From Janthinobacterium sp. J1-1 (GTDB lineage Bacteria; Pseudomonadota; Gammaproteobacteria; Burkholderiales; Burkholderiaceae_D), in the NCBI RefSeq assembly GCF_030944405.1, contig NZ_CP132339.1:3348001-3412000 (forward strand): a stretch of 64,000 nucleotides of DNA, read 5' to 3'. The position numbers were made by a program, and so were the translations under genes. Each line of letters opens with the position of its first letter. The first letter of the stretch is position 1. The notes under the pieces are model-generated. The model made no database searches. It worked only from the letters and a program-made list of their open reading frames with translations, and was not told the origin of the DNA. This document shows, one piece after another, positions 8,564 to 17,742 of this stretch.

Positions 8564-8577
8564 TTAGCGCAGCTAAT
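8563..8577. promoter_or_regulatory. Palindrome ATTAGC-N3-GCTAAT, putative LysR-type operator (copy 2)
   Basis: ATTAGCGCAGCTAAT, the second copy of the 15-bp palindrome at 7906-7920. Its first base is the last base of the flavodoxin stop codon and its centre is 108 bp upstream of the cupin ATG. A further inverted repeat, ATAGCG-N4-CGCTAT (8610-8625), lies between it and the cupin gene and may belong to the same promoter region. Confidence 0.55.
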
Positions 8578-8677
8578 AAGGCCATGCGACATACAGGCAT
8601 ATTCGCACGATAGCGCAGCCGCTATATTGGTCGCCAGACCATCGGCGATACGCCCTGAACGCAAAAGGAGCCCCTCC

Positions 8678-9154
8678 ATGAAACATATCCTGCCCTGCGC
8701 ACTGCTGGCGGCCACCAGCCTGGCCAGCGGTTTTTCGCACGCGCAGCAAGCGGCGCAAACCATCACGGCGACCAGCGCCGTGCCTCCCGCGGCCGGGCCG
8801 GCCGAGTATTTCACGGGCCAGGTGCGCGTACGGATGCTGTCGCCGGCCAACGCGCAGATCAATGCGAGCAGCGCCTATGTCACCTTCGAGCCCGGCGCGC
8901 GCTCGGCCTGGCATACCCACCCGCGTGGCCAGTACCTGATCGTCACGGCTGGCGCCGGCCTGACCCAGGAATGGGGCAAGCCGGTGCAGCCGCTGCATGA
9001 GGGCGATGTGGTGTGGTGCCCGCCCGGTGTCAAGCACTGGCATGGCGCGGCGCCCGGCAGCGCGCTCACGCATATCGCGCTGACCGGCACGCTGGACGGC
9101 AAATCGGTGCAATGGATGGAGAAAGTCAGCGATGAACAATATCTATCGAACTAA
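8678..9154 (+). CDS. Exported cupin-domain protein
   Basis: A 158-residue single-domain cupin with a Sec signal peptide (about residues 1-22, ending SGFSHA). The metal-binding cupin motif 1 is present as WHTHPRGQYLIV (two histidines and a glutamine) and motif 2 as PPGVKHWHGA. It resembles the small manganese cupins annotated as (R)-mandelonitrile-lyase-like or carboxymuconolactone-associated. Start at 8678 has an AAGGAG site upstream. Its 3' end overlaps the next gene by 23 bp, indicating translational coupling. The reaction is not known. Confidence 0.85.
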   Translation: MKHILPCALLAATSLASGFSHAQQAAQTITATSAVPPAAGPAEYFTGQVRVRMLSPANAQINASSAYVTFEPGARSAWHTHPRGQYLIVTAGAGLTQEWGKPVQPLHEGDVVWCPPGVKHWHGAAPGSALTHIALTGTLDGKSVQWMEKVSDEQYLSN

Positions 9155-9867
9155 GTGGCCACGCGCCTTGCTGCTGGCGCTGGCTTTGGCGGCCGGTCAA
9201 CATGCCGCCGCACAAACAACCCTGGAGAAGACCAGCATGCAAACAGCACAGACACTCTCGCCGAAGCAGCAGGCCATCGCACCGATCGCGGCCTTCATGG
9301 CTTCCGGCCAGATGGCGCAGCTGCAAACGGCCTTGGGCCAGGGACTGGACGCCGGCTTGAGCGTCAACGACTGCAAGGAGATCCTGGTGCAGCTGTACGC
9401 GTATGCCGGTTTTCCGCGCAGCCTGAATGCGCTCAATGCCCTGATGGCGGTGCTGGAACAGCGCAAGGCGCGTGGCATCGAGGATGCACAAGGAATCGAG
9501 TCCGAACCGGCGCCCGAAGGCGAGGCGCTGCTGGCGGCGGGCACCGCCAACCAGACGCGCCTGGTCGGCGCGCCGGTCCAGGGCCCCGTGTTTGCGTTCG
9601 CGCCGCAGATCGACCGCTATCTGAAAACGCATCTGTTCGGCGATATTTTTGCGCGCAGCAATCTCGACTGGCAAAGCCGGGAACTGGCCACCGTCGCCGC
9701 CCTGGCCGCCATGAGCGGGGTCGAGGCGCAGCTGCTATCGCATGTGAAGGTCAGCCTGAATGTGGGCTTGAGCGTGCCGCAACTGCGGCAATTCTTCGCC
9801 GTGCTGGCCGAGCAAGGCAGCCCCGAGGCGGCGCAACGGGCGCAAGCCGCACTGCAGAAAGCCGGCC

Positions 9868-9875
<8 letters not shown>
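9132..9875 (+). CDS. Exported carboxymuconolactone decarboxylase / AhpD-like protein
   Basis: A 247-residue protein with a Sec signal peptide (about 1-27, ending GQHAAA) and two CMD-type helical repeats: about 40-115 (AGFPRSLNALNAL) and about 150-240 (DWQSRELATVAALAAMSG, the usual CMD motif). Genes of this type often sit beside a cupin and a flavodoxin, as here. The mature protein lacks the CxxC of AhpD, so a peroxidase-partner role is unlikely. It overlaps the cupin by 23 bp and paoA by 8 bp, so the genes probably form one transcript. Confidence 0.82.
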
Positions 9876-10496
<621 letters not shown>

Positions 10497-10500
<4 letters not shown>

Positions 10501-11477
10501 GAGCATTCAGCTATCAGCGCGCCACCTCGGCGGCGGAAGCGGCGGTTGCGGCGCAGCGCACTGCCGGCGCGCGCTTTATCGCCGGCGGCACCAATCTGCT
10601 GGATCTGATGAAGCTGGAAATCGAGACGCCCGGCCACCTGGTCGACGTCAATGGCCTCGGTTTTGACCGCATCGACGCCACGCCGGACGGTGGCTTGCGC
10701 ATCGGCGCGCTGGTGCGCAATACCGATCTGGCGGCGGACCCGCGCGTGCGCCGCGATTACGGCGTCCTGTCGCGCGCCTTGCTGGCCGGCGCCTCGGGCC
10801 AGCTGCGCAACAAGGCCACCACCGCCGGCAACCTGCTGCAGCGCACGCGCTGCGCGTATTTCTACGACACCAATCAACCGTGCAACAAGCGGGTGCCGGG
10901 CAGCGGCTGTTCCGCCATCGCCGGCGCCAGCCGCCAGCATGCGGTCATCGGCGGCAGCGCCGCGTGCATCGCCACCCACCCCAGCGACATGGCGGTGGCG
11001 ATGCGGCTGCTGGACGCCGGCGTGGAAACCGTGCGCGCCGGCGGCGCCACGCGCGTGATCCCGATCGCCGATTTTTACCGGCCGCCCGGCGACACGCCGC
11101 AGCTGGAAACGGTGCTGGAAGCGGGCGAGCTGATTACCGGCGTGACCCTGCCGCCGCCACTCGGTGGCGTGCATCTCTACCGCAAGGTGCGCGACCGCGC
11201 GTCCTATGCGTTCGCGCTGGTGTCGGTGGCGGCCGTGGTCCAGCCTGACGGCAGCGGCAGGGTGGCGCTGGGCGGCGTGGCGCACCAGCCGTGGCGCATG
11301 GCGGCAGCGGACAGCCAGCTGGCGCAGGGCGCCACGGCGGTGGCCGCGACCCTGCTGGCAGGCGCGCGCCCGACGCACGACAATGCGTTCAAGATCACGC
11401 TGGTGGAACGCACCCTGGCAGCGGTGCTGCTGGACGCCCGCGATGATGTCCGCGAACACAGGAGCAAGCAAGCATGA
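10497..11477 (+). CDS. paoB: Periplasmic aldehyde oxidoreductase, FAD-binding subunit
   Basis: A 326-residue FAD subunit. The FAD pyrophosphate loop is at about residues 28-34 (IAGGTNL) and the second flavin region at [15 protein letters not shown]. Cysteines C119, C129 and C138 in the segment [21 protein letters not shown] match the extra [4Fe-4S] insertion known for PaoB-type subunits. It has no signal peptide and would be exported with PaoA. ATGA overlap with paoA and 4-bp overlap with paoC show tight coupling. Confidence 0.92.
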
Positions 11478-13672
11478 AATTCGATACGCCGGCAGTACGC
11501 AATCCCATCGACCGCCTGAAGGTGGTCGGCAAAGCCACGCCACGCATCGACGGCCCCCTGAAAACCACGGGCCAGGCGCCCTACGCCTACGAGCAGCATG
11601 CGGCCGCACCCGGCGCCGTGTATGGCTATATCGTCGGCGCCGCGATCGCCAAGGGCCGCATCGAGGCGATTGACCATGTTGCCGCCAGCGCCGCGCCCGG
11701 CGTGCTGGGCGTGGTCACGGCACAGAATGCGGGCAAGCTCGATGTCGGCGCCTTTTATGTGGCGCGGGCGCTGGCCGGGCCCGAGGTCGACCATTATCAC
11801 CAGGCGGTGGCCATCGTGGTGGCGCAAACCTTTGAACAGGCGCGCGCCGCCGCCGGGCTGGTGCGCGTGCGCTATGCGCGCGGCGAAGGCGCATTCGACC
11901 TGGCGCTGGCCAAGGAAACGGCGCAGCTGCTGCCGGCCAAGCCCGCGCAAGCGTCCGGCATCGGCGACTTCGACGGCGCCTTTGCCGGTGCACCCGTCAC
12001 GGTGGACGCGATGTATACGACGCCGGACCACGCGCACGCCATGATGGAGCCGCATGCGACGATCGCCTCGTGGAGCGGCGACCAGCTGACCCTGTGGACG
12101 GCGATCCAGCTGGTGGGCTGGGGTCTGCGCGACATCGCCAAAATCCTCGGCATGCCGAAAGAAAACGTGCGCATCGTCGCGCCCTTTATCGGCGGCGGCT
12201 TTGGCGGCAAGGGCTCGATCCTGTGCGACGCCGTGCTGGCCGCCGTCGCCGCAAAACAGGTGGGGCGTCCGGTAAAAGTGGCCTTGCAGCGCGCGCTGAT
12301 GTTCAATAACACCACCCACCGCGCCGCCACCATCCAGCGCATCCGCATCGGCGCCACCCGCGACGGCAAGATCACGGCGATCGGCCACGAAAGCTGGTCC
12401 GGCAACCTGGGTGAACGCCCCGAGGCCGCGACGGCGCCCACGCGCATCCTGTACGCGGGCGCCAACCGCATGACGCGCTTGCGCGTGGCCCACCTGGACT
12501 TGCCCGAGGCGAGCGCCATGCGCGCGCCGGGCGAGGCGCCTGGCATGATGGCGCTGGAAATCGCGATGGACGAGCTGGCCGAAAAGCTGGCCCTGGATCC
12601 GGTGGCCTTGCGCATCCTGAACGACACGCAGGTCGACCCGGAGTCGCCCGGCAAGCCGTTTTCGCGGCGCCAGCTGGTCGAATGTTTGCAGATGGGCGCG
12701 CAGAAATTTGGCTGGGACCAGCGCAGCGCCACGCCTGCCGCGCGCCGCGAAGGGCGCTGGCTGGTCGGCATGGGCATGGCCTCGGCCATCCGCGGCGCGC
12801 CCGTGATCAAGTCGGCCGCCCGCGTCAGCCTGGGCAAGGATGGCGGCGTGACGGTGGAAACCGACATGACCGATATCGGCACCGGCAGCTACACGATCCT
12901 GGCGCAGACGGCGGCCGAGATGCTGGGCGTGCCGCTGTCCACGGTGGTGGTGCGCCTTGGAGATTCGCGCTTTCCCGAAGGCGCCGGTTCCGGCGGCCAG
13001 TTCGGCGCGGCCTCGTCGACGGCCGGCGTGTATGCGGCCTGCGTCAAGCTGCGCGCCATGGTGGCGCAGCGCCTCGGTTTCGGTGCCGGCGAGTTGGAAT
13101 TTGCCGACGGGCGCGTGCGTTCGGGAGGCAATAGCCGGCCGCTGCTTGACGCCGTGGCACAGGGCGAACTGCAGGCCGAGGATGCGATGGAGTACGGCGA
13201 CTTGTCGAAACGCTATGCGCAGCAGACCTTTGCCGCGCATTTTGTCGAGGTGGGGGTGGACGCCGCCACCGGCGAGATCCGCATCCGGCGCATGCTGGCC
13301 GTCTGCGCGGCGGGGCGCATCATCAACCCGATGGCCGCGCGCAGCCAGATCATCGGCGGCATGACCATGGGCGCCGGTGCGGCATTGATGGAGGAACTGG
13401 TGGTCGACCGGCGCGCCGGCTTCTTTGTCAACCACGACCTGGCCGGTTACGAGGTGCCGGTGCACGCCGATATCCCGCACCAGGACGTGATCTTCCTCGA
13501 TGAAGTCGATGCCACCATCGGCCCCCTGAAAGCCAAGGGCGTGGGCGAGCTCGGTATCAGCGGCGTGCCGGCGGCGATCGCCAACGCCGTCTACAACGCC
13601 ACCGGCGTGCGCGTGCGCGATTATCCGATCACGCTCGATAAATTGCTGGCGCACCTGCCGCCGGTCGCCTGA
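11474..13672 (+). CDS. paoC: Periplasmic aldehyde oxidoreductase, molybdenum-binding subunit
   Basis: A 732-residue molybdenum-cofactor subunit of the xanthine oxidase family, the length of E. coli PaoC. The substrate/Moco domains carry the usual motifs ([11 protein letters not shown], about 238-248; [11 protein letters not shown]) and the catalytic glutamate is at residue 692 in GVGELGIS. It should oxidise aldehydes to acids with water as oxygen source. The N-terminus is without a signal peptide, consistent with piggy-back Tat export by PaoA. No PaoD/XdhC-like Moco-insertion chaperone follows; instead a hydrolase gene on the other strand overlaps the 3' end by 52 bp. Confidence 0.92.
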   Translation: MKFDTPAVRNPIDRLKVVGKATPRIDGPLKTTGQAPYAYEQHAAAPGAVYGYIVGAAIAKGRIEAIDHVAASAAPGVLGVVTAQNAGKLDVGAFYVARALAGPEVDHYHQAVAIVVAQTFEQARAAAGLVRVRYARGEGAFDLALAKETAQLLPAKPAQASGIGDFDGAFAGAPVTVDAMYTTPDHAHAMMEPHATIASWSGDQLTLWTAIQLVGWGLRDIAKILGMPKENVRIVAPFIGGGFGGKGSILCDAVLAAVAAKQVGRPVKVALQRALMFNNTTHRAATIQRIRIGATRDGKITAIGHESWSGNLGERPEAATAPTRILYAGANRMTRLRVAHLDLPEASAMRAPGEAPGMMALEIAMDELAEKLALDPVALRILNDTQVDPESPGKPFSRRQLVECLQMGAQKFGWDQRSATPAARREGRWLVGMGMASAIRGAPVIKSAARVSLGKDGGVTVETDMTDIGTGSYTILAQTAAEMLGVPLSTVVVRLGDSRFPEGAGSGGQFGAASSTAGVYAACVKLRAMVAQRLGFGAGELEFADGRVRSGGNSRPLLDAVAQGELQAEDAMEYGDLSKRYAQQTFAAHFVEVGVDAATGEIRIRRMLAVCAAGRIINPMAARSQIIGGMTMGAGAALMEELVVDRRAGFFVNHDLAGYEVPVHADIPHQDVIFLDEVDATIGPLKAKGVGELGISGVPAAIANAVYNATGVRVRDYPITLDKLLAHLPPVA

Positions 13673-14610
13673 GCGGCAAACCGGCGCCTGATGGCGGCGC
13701 CCGCCGCATCGAACAGCCCGCGCGCGGCCGGCGCCAGGCCCAGCATATGGATGCACGCGTGGATCATGCCTGGCAGTGACACGCAATCGGCCGCCACGCC
13801 AGATTCGAACAGACGCTGCGCATACGCCACGCCCTCGTCATGCAGCGGGTCGTATGCGCACACCAGCACGGTGGCCGGCGGCAAACCGGCCACCGACGCC
13901 GCGCGCAGCGGCGAGGCAAGGGCGCTGGCGCCATCGTCAGCGCCGGTCAGGTAGGTCGACCAGCAAAAGCGCATCGCTTCGCGCGTCAGCGAATAACCGT
14001 CCGCAAACGCATGGTATGAGGCCGTATCGAATGCATGATCGAGCGCCGGATACAGCAGCAGCTGGTGCGCCAGCACAGGGCCGCCACGCTCGCGCGCCAG
14101 CAGCGCCGCCGCTGCCGCCAGGTTGCCGCCGGCGCTGTCGCCGGCGACGATCAACTGGTCCGCGGCGATGCCGAGCGTGTCCGCTTGGCATGCCACCCAG
14201 CATAGCGCCCGGTAAAAGTCATCGAGCGGCACGGGGAACTTGTGCTCGGGCGCCAGCCGGTAATCGACCGAGAACACCGCGCAGCCGGTGGCGTTGGCCA
14301 GCGCGCGGCACGGGTTGTCATACAGCTCCAGCGACCCCAGGCACCAGCCGCCGCCATGCGCAAAAACGATGGCGGCCAAAGTGCTGCCCGGGTCCGTGCC
14401 GGCCGGCCGATACGCGCGCACGCGCAATGCAGGGTCTCCCGGCAGCACGCCGGGCACCGAATGATCGCGCACGTCCGCCACGGCTTCCAGCGGTCCGTGC
14501 AGCTGGCGCAGGCCGGCGTCGGTGGCCGCGCGCAGTGCGTCCAGCGTGGCCGGCGGCGCGGCATTGCCGGTCTGCGCCAGATACGCGGCGATCAAGGGAT
14601 CGAGGCTCAT
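13621..14610 (-). CDS. Alpha/beta hydrolase, hormone-sensitive-lipase family esterase
   Basis: A 329-residue esterase. The oxyanion-hole motif HGGGW is at residues 85-89 and the nucleophile elbow GDSAGG places the catalytic serine at 159; the acid (CAYDPLHDEG) and histidine (GMIHACIH) motifs follow. It should hydrolyse short-chain esters or lactones in the cytoplasm. Start at 14610 has an ATGA overlap with the next hydrolase gene upstream. The last 52 bp are read through the end of paoC on the opposite strand, so the C-terminal 16 residues are encoded within the overlap. Confidence 0.86.
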   Translation of the reverse strand: MSLDPLIAAYLAQTGNAAPPATLDALRAATDAGLRQLHGPLEAVADVRDHSVPGVLPGDPALRVRAYRPAGTDPGSTLAAIVFAHGGGWCLGSLELYDNPCRALANATGCAVFSVDYRLAPEHKFPVPLDDFYRALCWVACQADTLGIAADQLIVAGDSAGGNLAAAAALLARERGGPVLAHQLLLYPALDHAFDTASYHAFADGYSLTREAMRFCWSTYLTGADDGASALASPLRAASVAGLPPATVLVCAYDPLHDEGVAYAQRLFESGVAADCVSLPGMIHACIHMLGLAPAARGLFDAAGAAIRRRFAAQATGGRCASNLSSVIG

Positions 14611-15461
14611 GCGGACGCTCCCGCCAGGAAGGGCAGCAAATGGCCGATAAACGCGGCCGGCTGTTCTTCCATGATGAAGTGGCCGCAGTCGGCCACGATG
14701 GCGCCTTGCAGATCGTCGGCCTTGCCCTGCATGGTCAGCAGCGGCGCATCGTTGGTGGCGTATTCGGCGCCGATGGCCAGCACCGGCATCGCCAACGGTG
14801 TCTTCGCCCGTTCCAGGTTCTGGCGGATGGTCTCCGGGATTGCCCGGTAATACGCGAAGCCGGCGCGCAGGGCGCCCGCCGTGGCGTAGGCCTCCGCATA
14901 CACGTCCACGGCCACCTGGTCGCGGCGGTACGACCATTTGTCGAAGATGAAGCGGATGTACTCACGCTCCCTGCCGGCCGTGAGCATTTCCGGCAGGTCG
15001 GGCACCTGGTTGAACATGAAGTGCCATAAAAAGATATTGTCGGCCGGCGCCACAAAGATCGGCGGGGCCGGCGCCAGGCCCGGTATCACCGCTTCCGTCA
15101 GCGCCAGTTTCGTCACGGCCTGCGGAAAATCGCTGGCCAGCGCATAGCCGACCCACATGCCGATATCGTGGCCGACCACGTCGTATTGCGCGTGACCCAG
15201 CGCCAGCATGGCCTGGTGCAGGGTGGCGGCGACGGCGCCCGTGTCGTAGCCGCCGGCGGGGCGGTCGGAGTGGCCGCTGCCGGGCGGATCGATGGCGATC
15301 GCCTGGTAGCCGGCGTCTGCCAGCGCCGCCATCACATGGCGCCAGGCATACCAGGTCTGCGGCCAGCCGGGAATCAGCAGCACGGGCTTGCCGCTGCCGG
15401 CGATGACGCAGTGCAGGCGTTGTTGATGGATGCGGACATAGTCATGGGTAAAGTCGTTCAT
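14607..15461 (-). CDS. Alpha/beta hydrolase, epoxide hydrolase / haloacid dehalogenase type
   Basis: A 284-residue alpha/beta hydrolase with an aspartate nucleophile: the elbow GHDIG places it at residue 99, and the catalytic histidine is in DCGHFIMEEQP near 265. This nucleophile is typical of soluble epoxide hydrolases and fluoroacetate-type dehalogenases, not of esterases. The cap region contains YYRAIPETI, also common in this group. The usual HGxP oxyanion motif reads PGWP here. It is translationally coupled to the HSL-type esterase downstream and 13 bp from the TIM-barrel gene upstream. The substrate is unknown. Confidence 0.84.
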   Translation of the reverse strand: MNDFTHDYVRIHQQRLHCVIAGSGKPVLLIPGWPQTWYAWRHVMAALADAGYQAIAIDPPGSGHSDRPAGGYDTGAVAATLHQAMLALGHAQYDVVGHDIGMWVGYALASDFPQAVTKLALTEAVIPGLAPAPPIFVAPADNIFLWHFMFNQVPDLPEMLTAGREREYIRFIFDKWSYRRDQVAVDVYAEAYATAGALRAGFAYYRAIPETIRQNLERAKTPLAMPVLAIGAEYATNDAPLLTMQGKADDLQGAIVADCGHFIMEEQPAAFIGHLLPFLAGASA

Positions 15462-15474
15462 CTTGATTCCTGGT

Positions 15475-16536
15475 TCAGTTGCGGTGGATGCCGAGCAGGC
15501 GGTCGATCTGTTGGCGGCTGACGGGCGCGCCGGCGAAGTCGTCGAAAATCTTGTCCGTGACGGGAATGATGTGGGCGTTGATAAAGGCCACGCCTTCGCG
15601 CGCACCCGCCTCCTGGTCCTTCAGGCAGCATTCCCATTCCAGCGTGGCCCAGCCGGCGTAGTCGTATTGCGCCATCTTTGAAAAGATGGCCTTGAAGTCG
15701 ACCTGGCCATCGCCCAGCGAGCGGAAGCGTCCGGCGCGGTTTTCCCAGGACTGGTAGCCGCCGTAGATGCCTTGCCGGCCGCTCGGATTGAACTCGGCGT
15801 CCTTCACATGGAACATGCGGATATGGTCTTTATAGATATCGATGAAATCGAGGTAGTTCAATTGCTGCAGCACGAAGTGGCTGGGGTCGAACAGCATCTT
15901 GCAGCGCGGATGGCGCCCGACGCGCTCGTAAAACATCTCGAAGCTGGCGCCGTCGTGCAGGTCTTCGCTGGGGTGGATCTCGTAGCACAGGTTGACGCCC
16001 TGTTCCTCGCACACGTCGAGGATGGGCAGCCAGCGGCGCGCCAGTTCGTCGAAGGCCGCTTCAATCAGGCCGGGCGGGCGCTGCGGAAACGGGAACAGGT
16101 AGGGCCAGGCGAAGGAGCCGGAAAACGTGCCCATGTCGGTCAGGCCCAGGCGCTTCGAGGCCATCGCCGCCAGCTTGATGCGTTCGATCGCCCACGCCGT
16201 GCGTGCGTCTGGCTGGCCTTGCAGTTCCGGCGGCGCGAAGCTGTCGCACAGCGCGTCGTAGGCCGGGTGCACGGCCACCAGCTGGCCGAAGATATGGGTG
16301 GTCAGTTCGCTGATGACCAGGCCATGGCCGGCCAGCATGGCGACCAGATCGTCGCAGTATTGCTGGCTGTGCGCGGCCTGCGCCACGTCGAACAGGCGGG
16401 CGTCCCAGGCGGGGATCTGCAGGGCCTTGAAGCCCAGGCCGGCGGCCCAGGCGGCAATCGATGGCAGGTCGTGGAAAGGGGCGGTATCGGCGGCAAATTG
16501 CGCCAGGTGCAAGCTTGGTCCCTGGATGGTTTTCAT
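15475..16536 (-). CDS. Sugar phosphate isomerase/epimerase-like TIM-barrel protein
   Basis: A 353-residue member of the xylose-isomerase-like TIM-barrel family. Metal/catalytic acids are in the expected segments: LCYEIHPSEDLHDG, MLFDPSHF, FHVKDAEF and the final TLEWE. It probably isomerises or epimerises a keto-sugar or cyclitol intermediate. It is the first gene of a three-gene minus-strand unit with two hydrolases and is divergent from a TetR regulator; a strong promoter (16566-16594) with an overlapping palindrome lies just upstream, so repression by the TetR protein is likely. Start codon ATG at 16536 follows an AGGAG site. Confidence 0.85.
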   Translation of the reverse strand: MKTIQGPSLHLAQFAADTAPFHDLPSIAAWAAGLGFKALQIPAWDARLFDVAQAAHSQQYCDDLVAMLAGHGLVISELTTHIFGQLVAVHPAYDALCDSFAPPELQGQPDARTAWAIERIKLAAMASKRLGLTDMGTFSGSFAWPYLFPFPQRPPGLIEAAFDELARRWLPILDVCEEQGVNLCYEIHPSEDLHDGASFEMFYERVGRHPRCKMLFDPSHFVLQQLNYLDFIDIYKDHIRMFHVKDAEFNPSGRQGIYGGYQSWENRAGRFRSLGDGQVDFKAIFSKMAQYDYAGWATLEWECCLKDQEAGAREGVAFINAHIIPVTDKIFDDFAGAPVSRQQIDRLLGIHRN

Positions 16537-16550
16537 ATCGGCTCCTATTG

Positions 16551-16566
16551 TTTGTCGATCGACAAA
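16551..16566. promoter_or_regulatory. Perfect 16-bp palindrome, probable TetR operator
   Basis: TTTGTCGATCGACAAA is a perfect palindrome lying 15 bp upstream of the isomerase ATG and immediately downstream of the minus-strand -10 hexamer, so a bound protein would block transcription. The divergent TetR-family gene at 16664 is the obvious candidate. Confidence 0.7.
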
Positions 16567-16594
16567 GAATAGGCGAAATTCTTGCCCCGGTCAA
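16566..16594 (-). promoter_or_regulatory. Sigma-70 promoter of the isomerase/hydrolase unit
   Basis: On the minus strand TTGACC (16589-16594) and TATTCT (16566-16571) are separated by exactly 17 bp. The palindrome at 16551-16566 covers the predicted transcription start. Confidence 0.7.
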
Positions 16595-16663
16595 GCCCTG
16601 TGGCAAAAATCGCAGCGCGCAGGCGTTATACTGGCTGCCAGTTTTGCAAAGGGATACAGCACC

Positions 16664-17278
16664 ATGGCAGGAAGACCGAGGGAATTTGACCGCGCGCTGG
16701 CGCTGGAAAAAGCGCGCGACGCGTTCTGGGCGCGCGGCTATGAAGGGGTGGCGATGAGCGACCTGGTGGAGGCGCTGGGCATTGCGTCGGCGCGTATCTA
16801 CGCGGCGTTCGGTTCAAAGGAAGCGTTGTTTCGCGAAGCGGTGGAGCTGTATGAAACGGGCGAGGGCGCATTTGCCGTGCATGCGCTGGCAGCACCGTTG
16901 CCGGTGCGCGAGGCGGTGGCGCGCATGCTGGAAGCGGCCGTGCTGCTGTACACGCGGGCCGGCCAGCCGCAGGGCTGCATGGTGGTGACGGCGGCCACCA
17001 ATACCAGCGCCGGCAACGACGGCATCCGCGACTGGCTGGCGCAGCACCGGCGCGCGCGCACCGAGGCGGTGATCGAGCGGCTGCGCGCGGCGCAGGCGGC
17101 GGGGGAATTAACGGCGGAAACGGATGTGCAGGCGCTGGGCGACTGCTATGCGGCGTTGCTGCATGGCTTGTCGGTGCAGGCCAGGGATGGCGTGCCGGCC
17201 GAACGGCTGCTGGCGCTGATCGCGCCGGCGCTGGCGGCGCTCGACCAGGCTGGCATATCGATAGCCGCTGAAAAGTAA
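16664..17278 (+). CDS. TetR-family transcriptional regulator
   Basis: A 204-residue repressor: N-terminal HTH (about residues 8-55, with GVAMSDLVEALGIASARIYAAFGSKEALF as the DNA-reading helices) and a C-terminal ligand domain. It opens MAGRPREFD, typical of the AcrR/YxaF subgroup that has a Cys-containing GQPQGCM segment. It is divergent from the isomerase/hydrolase unit with a perfect palindrome between them, so it probably represses that unit and itself. The ligand is unknown. Confidence 0.9.
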   Translation: MAGRPREFDRALALEKARDAFWARGYEGVAMSDLVEALGIASARIYAAFGSKEALFREAVELYETGEGAFAVHALAAPLPVREAVARMLEAAVLLYTRAGQPQGCMVVTAATNTSAGNDGIRDWLAQHRRARTEAVIERLRAAQAAGELTAETDVQALGDCYAALLHGLSVQARDGVPAERLLALIAPALAALDQAGISIAAEK

Positions 17279-17282
17279 CAGC

Positions 17283-17645
17283 TCAGGTCTTGACGTCGAT
17301 CAGGCTGTCCAGCGCCTGGTCGGCCGCTTTCACGACATTGGCCGACAGATTGAAGCCGGCCTTGTAGACCAGGGTGTCGGTCAGCTCCGACGCCAGCCCC
17401 ACGCCGTTCGGGCGGCTGGCGGCGCTGGCGTCCGCCGGGCCAGGGGTGTTTTCGCTGGCCGACAGCCGGCGCCCCTCGGCGGACAGGGTCACGCCCGTGC
17501 CGGCCGGGCTGCTTTCCTGGAACTGGGCGCGCTGCGGCTGGAAGCCCGGTGTATTGGCGTTGGCGACATTGTTGGCGGCCACGTCCAGCGCGCGCTGGTT
17601 GGCGGTCAGCCCTGCGGTGCCGGTGGTGAGGGCGGAGATGGACAT
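17283..17645 (-). CDS. Orphan flagellar basal-body rod-like protein (FlgC-like)
   Basis: A 120-residue protein with the flagellar rod N-terminal signature (SISALTTGTAGLTANQRALDVAANNVANANTPGF split over residues 2-35, including the NVANANTPGF motif) and a C-terminal helix ending VYKAGFNLSANVVKAADQALDSLIDV, as in rod/hook axial proteins. True FlgC is about 135-150 residues and sits in a flagellar operon; no other flagellar gene is present here. It may be a stand-alone rod-like protein of unknown use, or a diverged FlgC paralogue. Confidence 0.72.
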   Translation of the reverse strand: MSISALTTGTAGLTANQRALDVAANNVANANTPGFQPQRAQFQESSPAGTGVTLSAEGRRLSASENTPGPADASAASRPNGVGLASELTDTLVYKAGFNLSANVVKAADQALDSLIDVKT

Positions 17646-17696
17646 GGTGGCTCCCTGGAATATGCCGCCAGTTTACTCCTGTTTGGCTTGCCCATG

Positions 17697-17721
17697 AAAA
17701 ATGCCACCCGCAGGTGGCATT
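17697..17721 (-). terminator. Rho-independent terminator of the glycine-rich stress gene
   Basis: AATGCCACC (17700-17708) and GGTGGCATT (17713-17721) form a 9-bp stem with a CGCA loop. Read on the minus strand the stem is followed by a run of T, so it ends transcripts of the gene at 17743-18267. Confidence 0.8.
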
Positions 17722-17742
17722 CTGAAATCATGCAGCAGCGAC

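Noticed and set aside
11204..13786. 860-codon minus-strand open frame opposite paoC
   Set aside because: Same cause: codon-bias shadow of paoC, low-complexity His/Arg/Gly composition, no motif.
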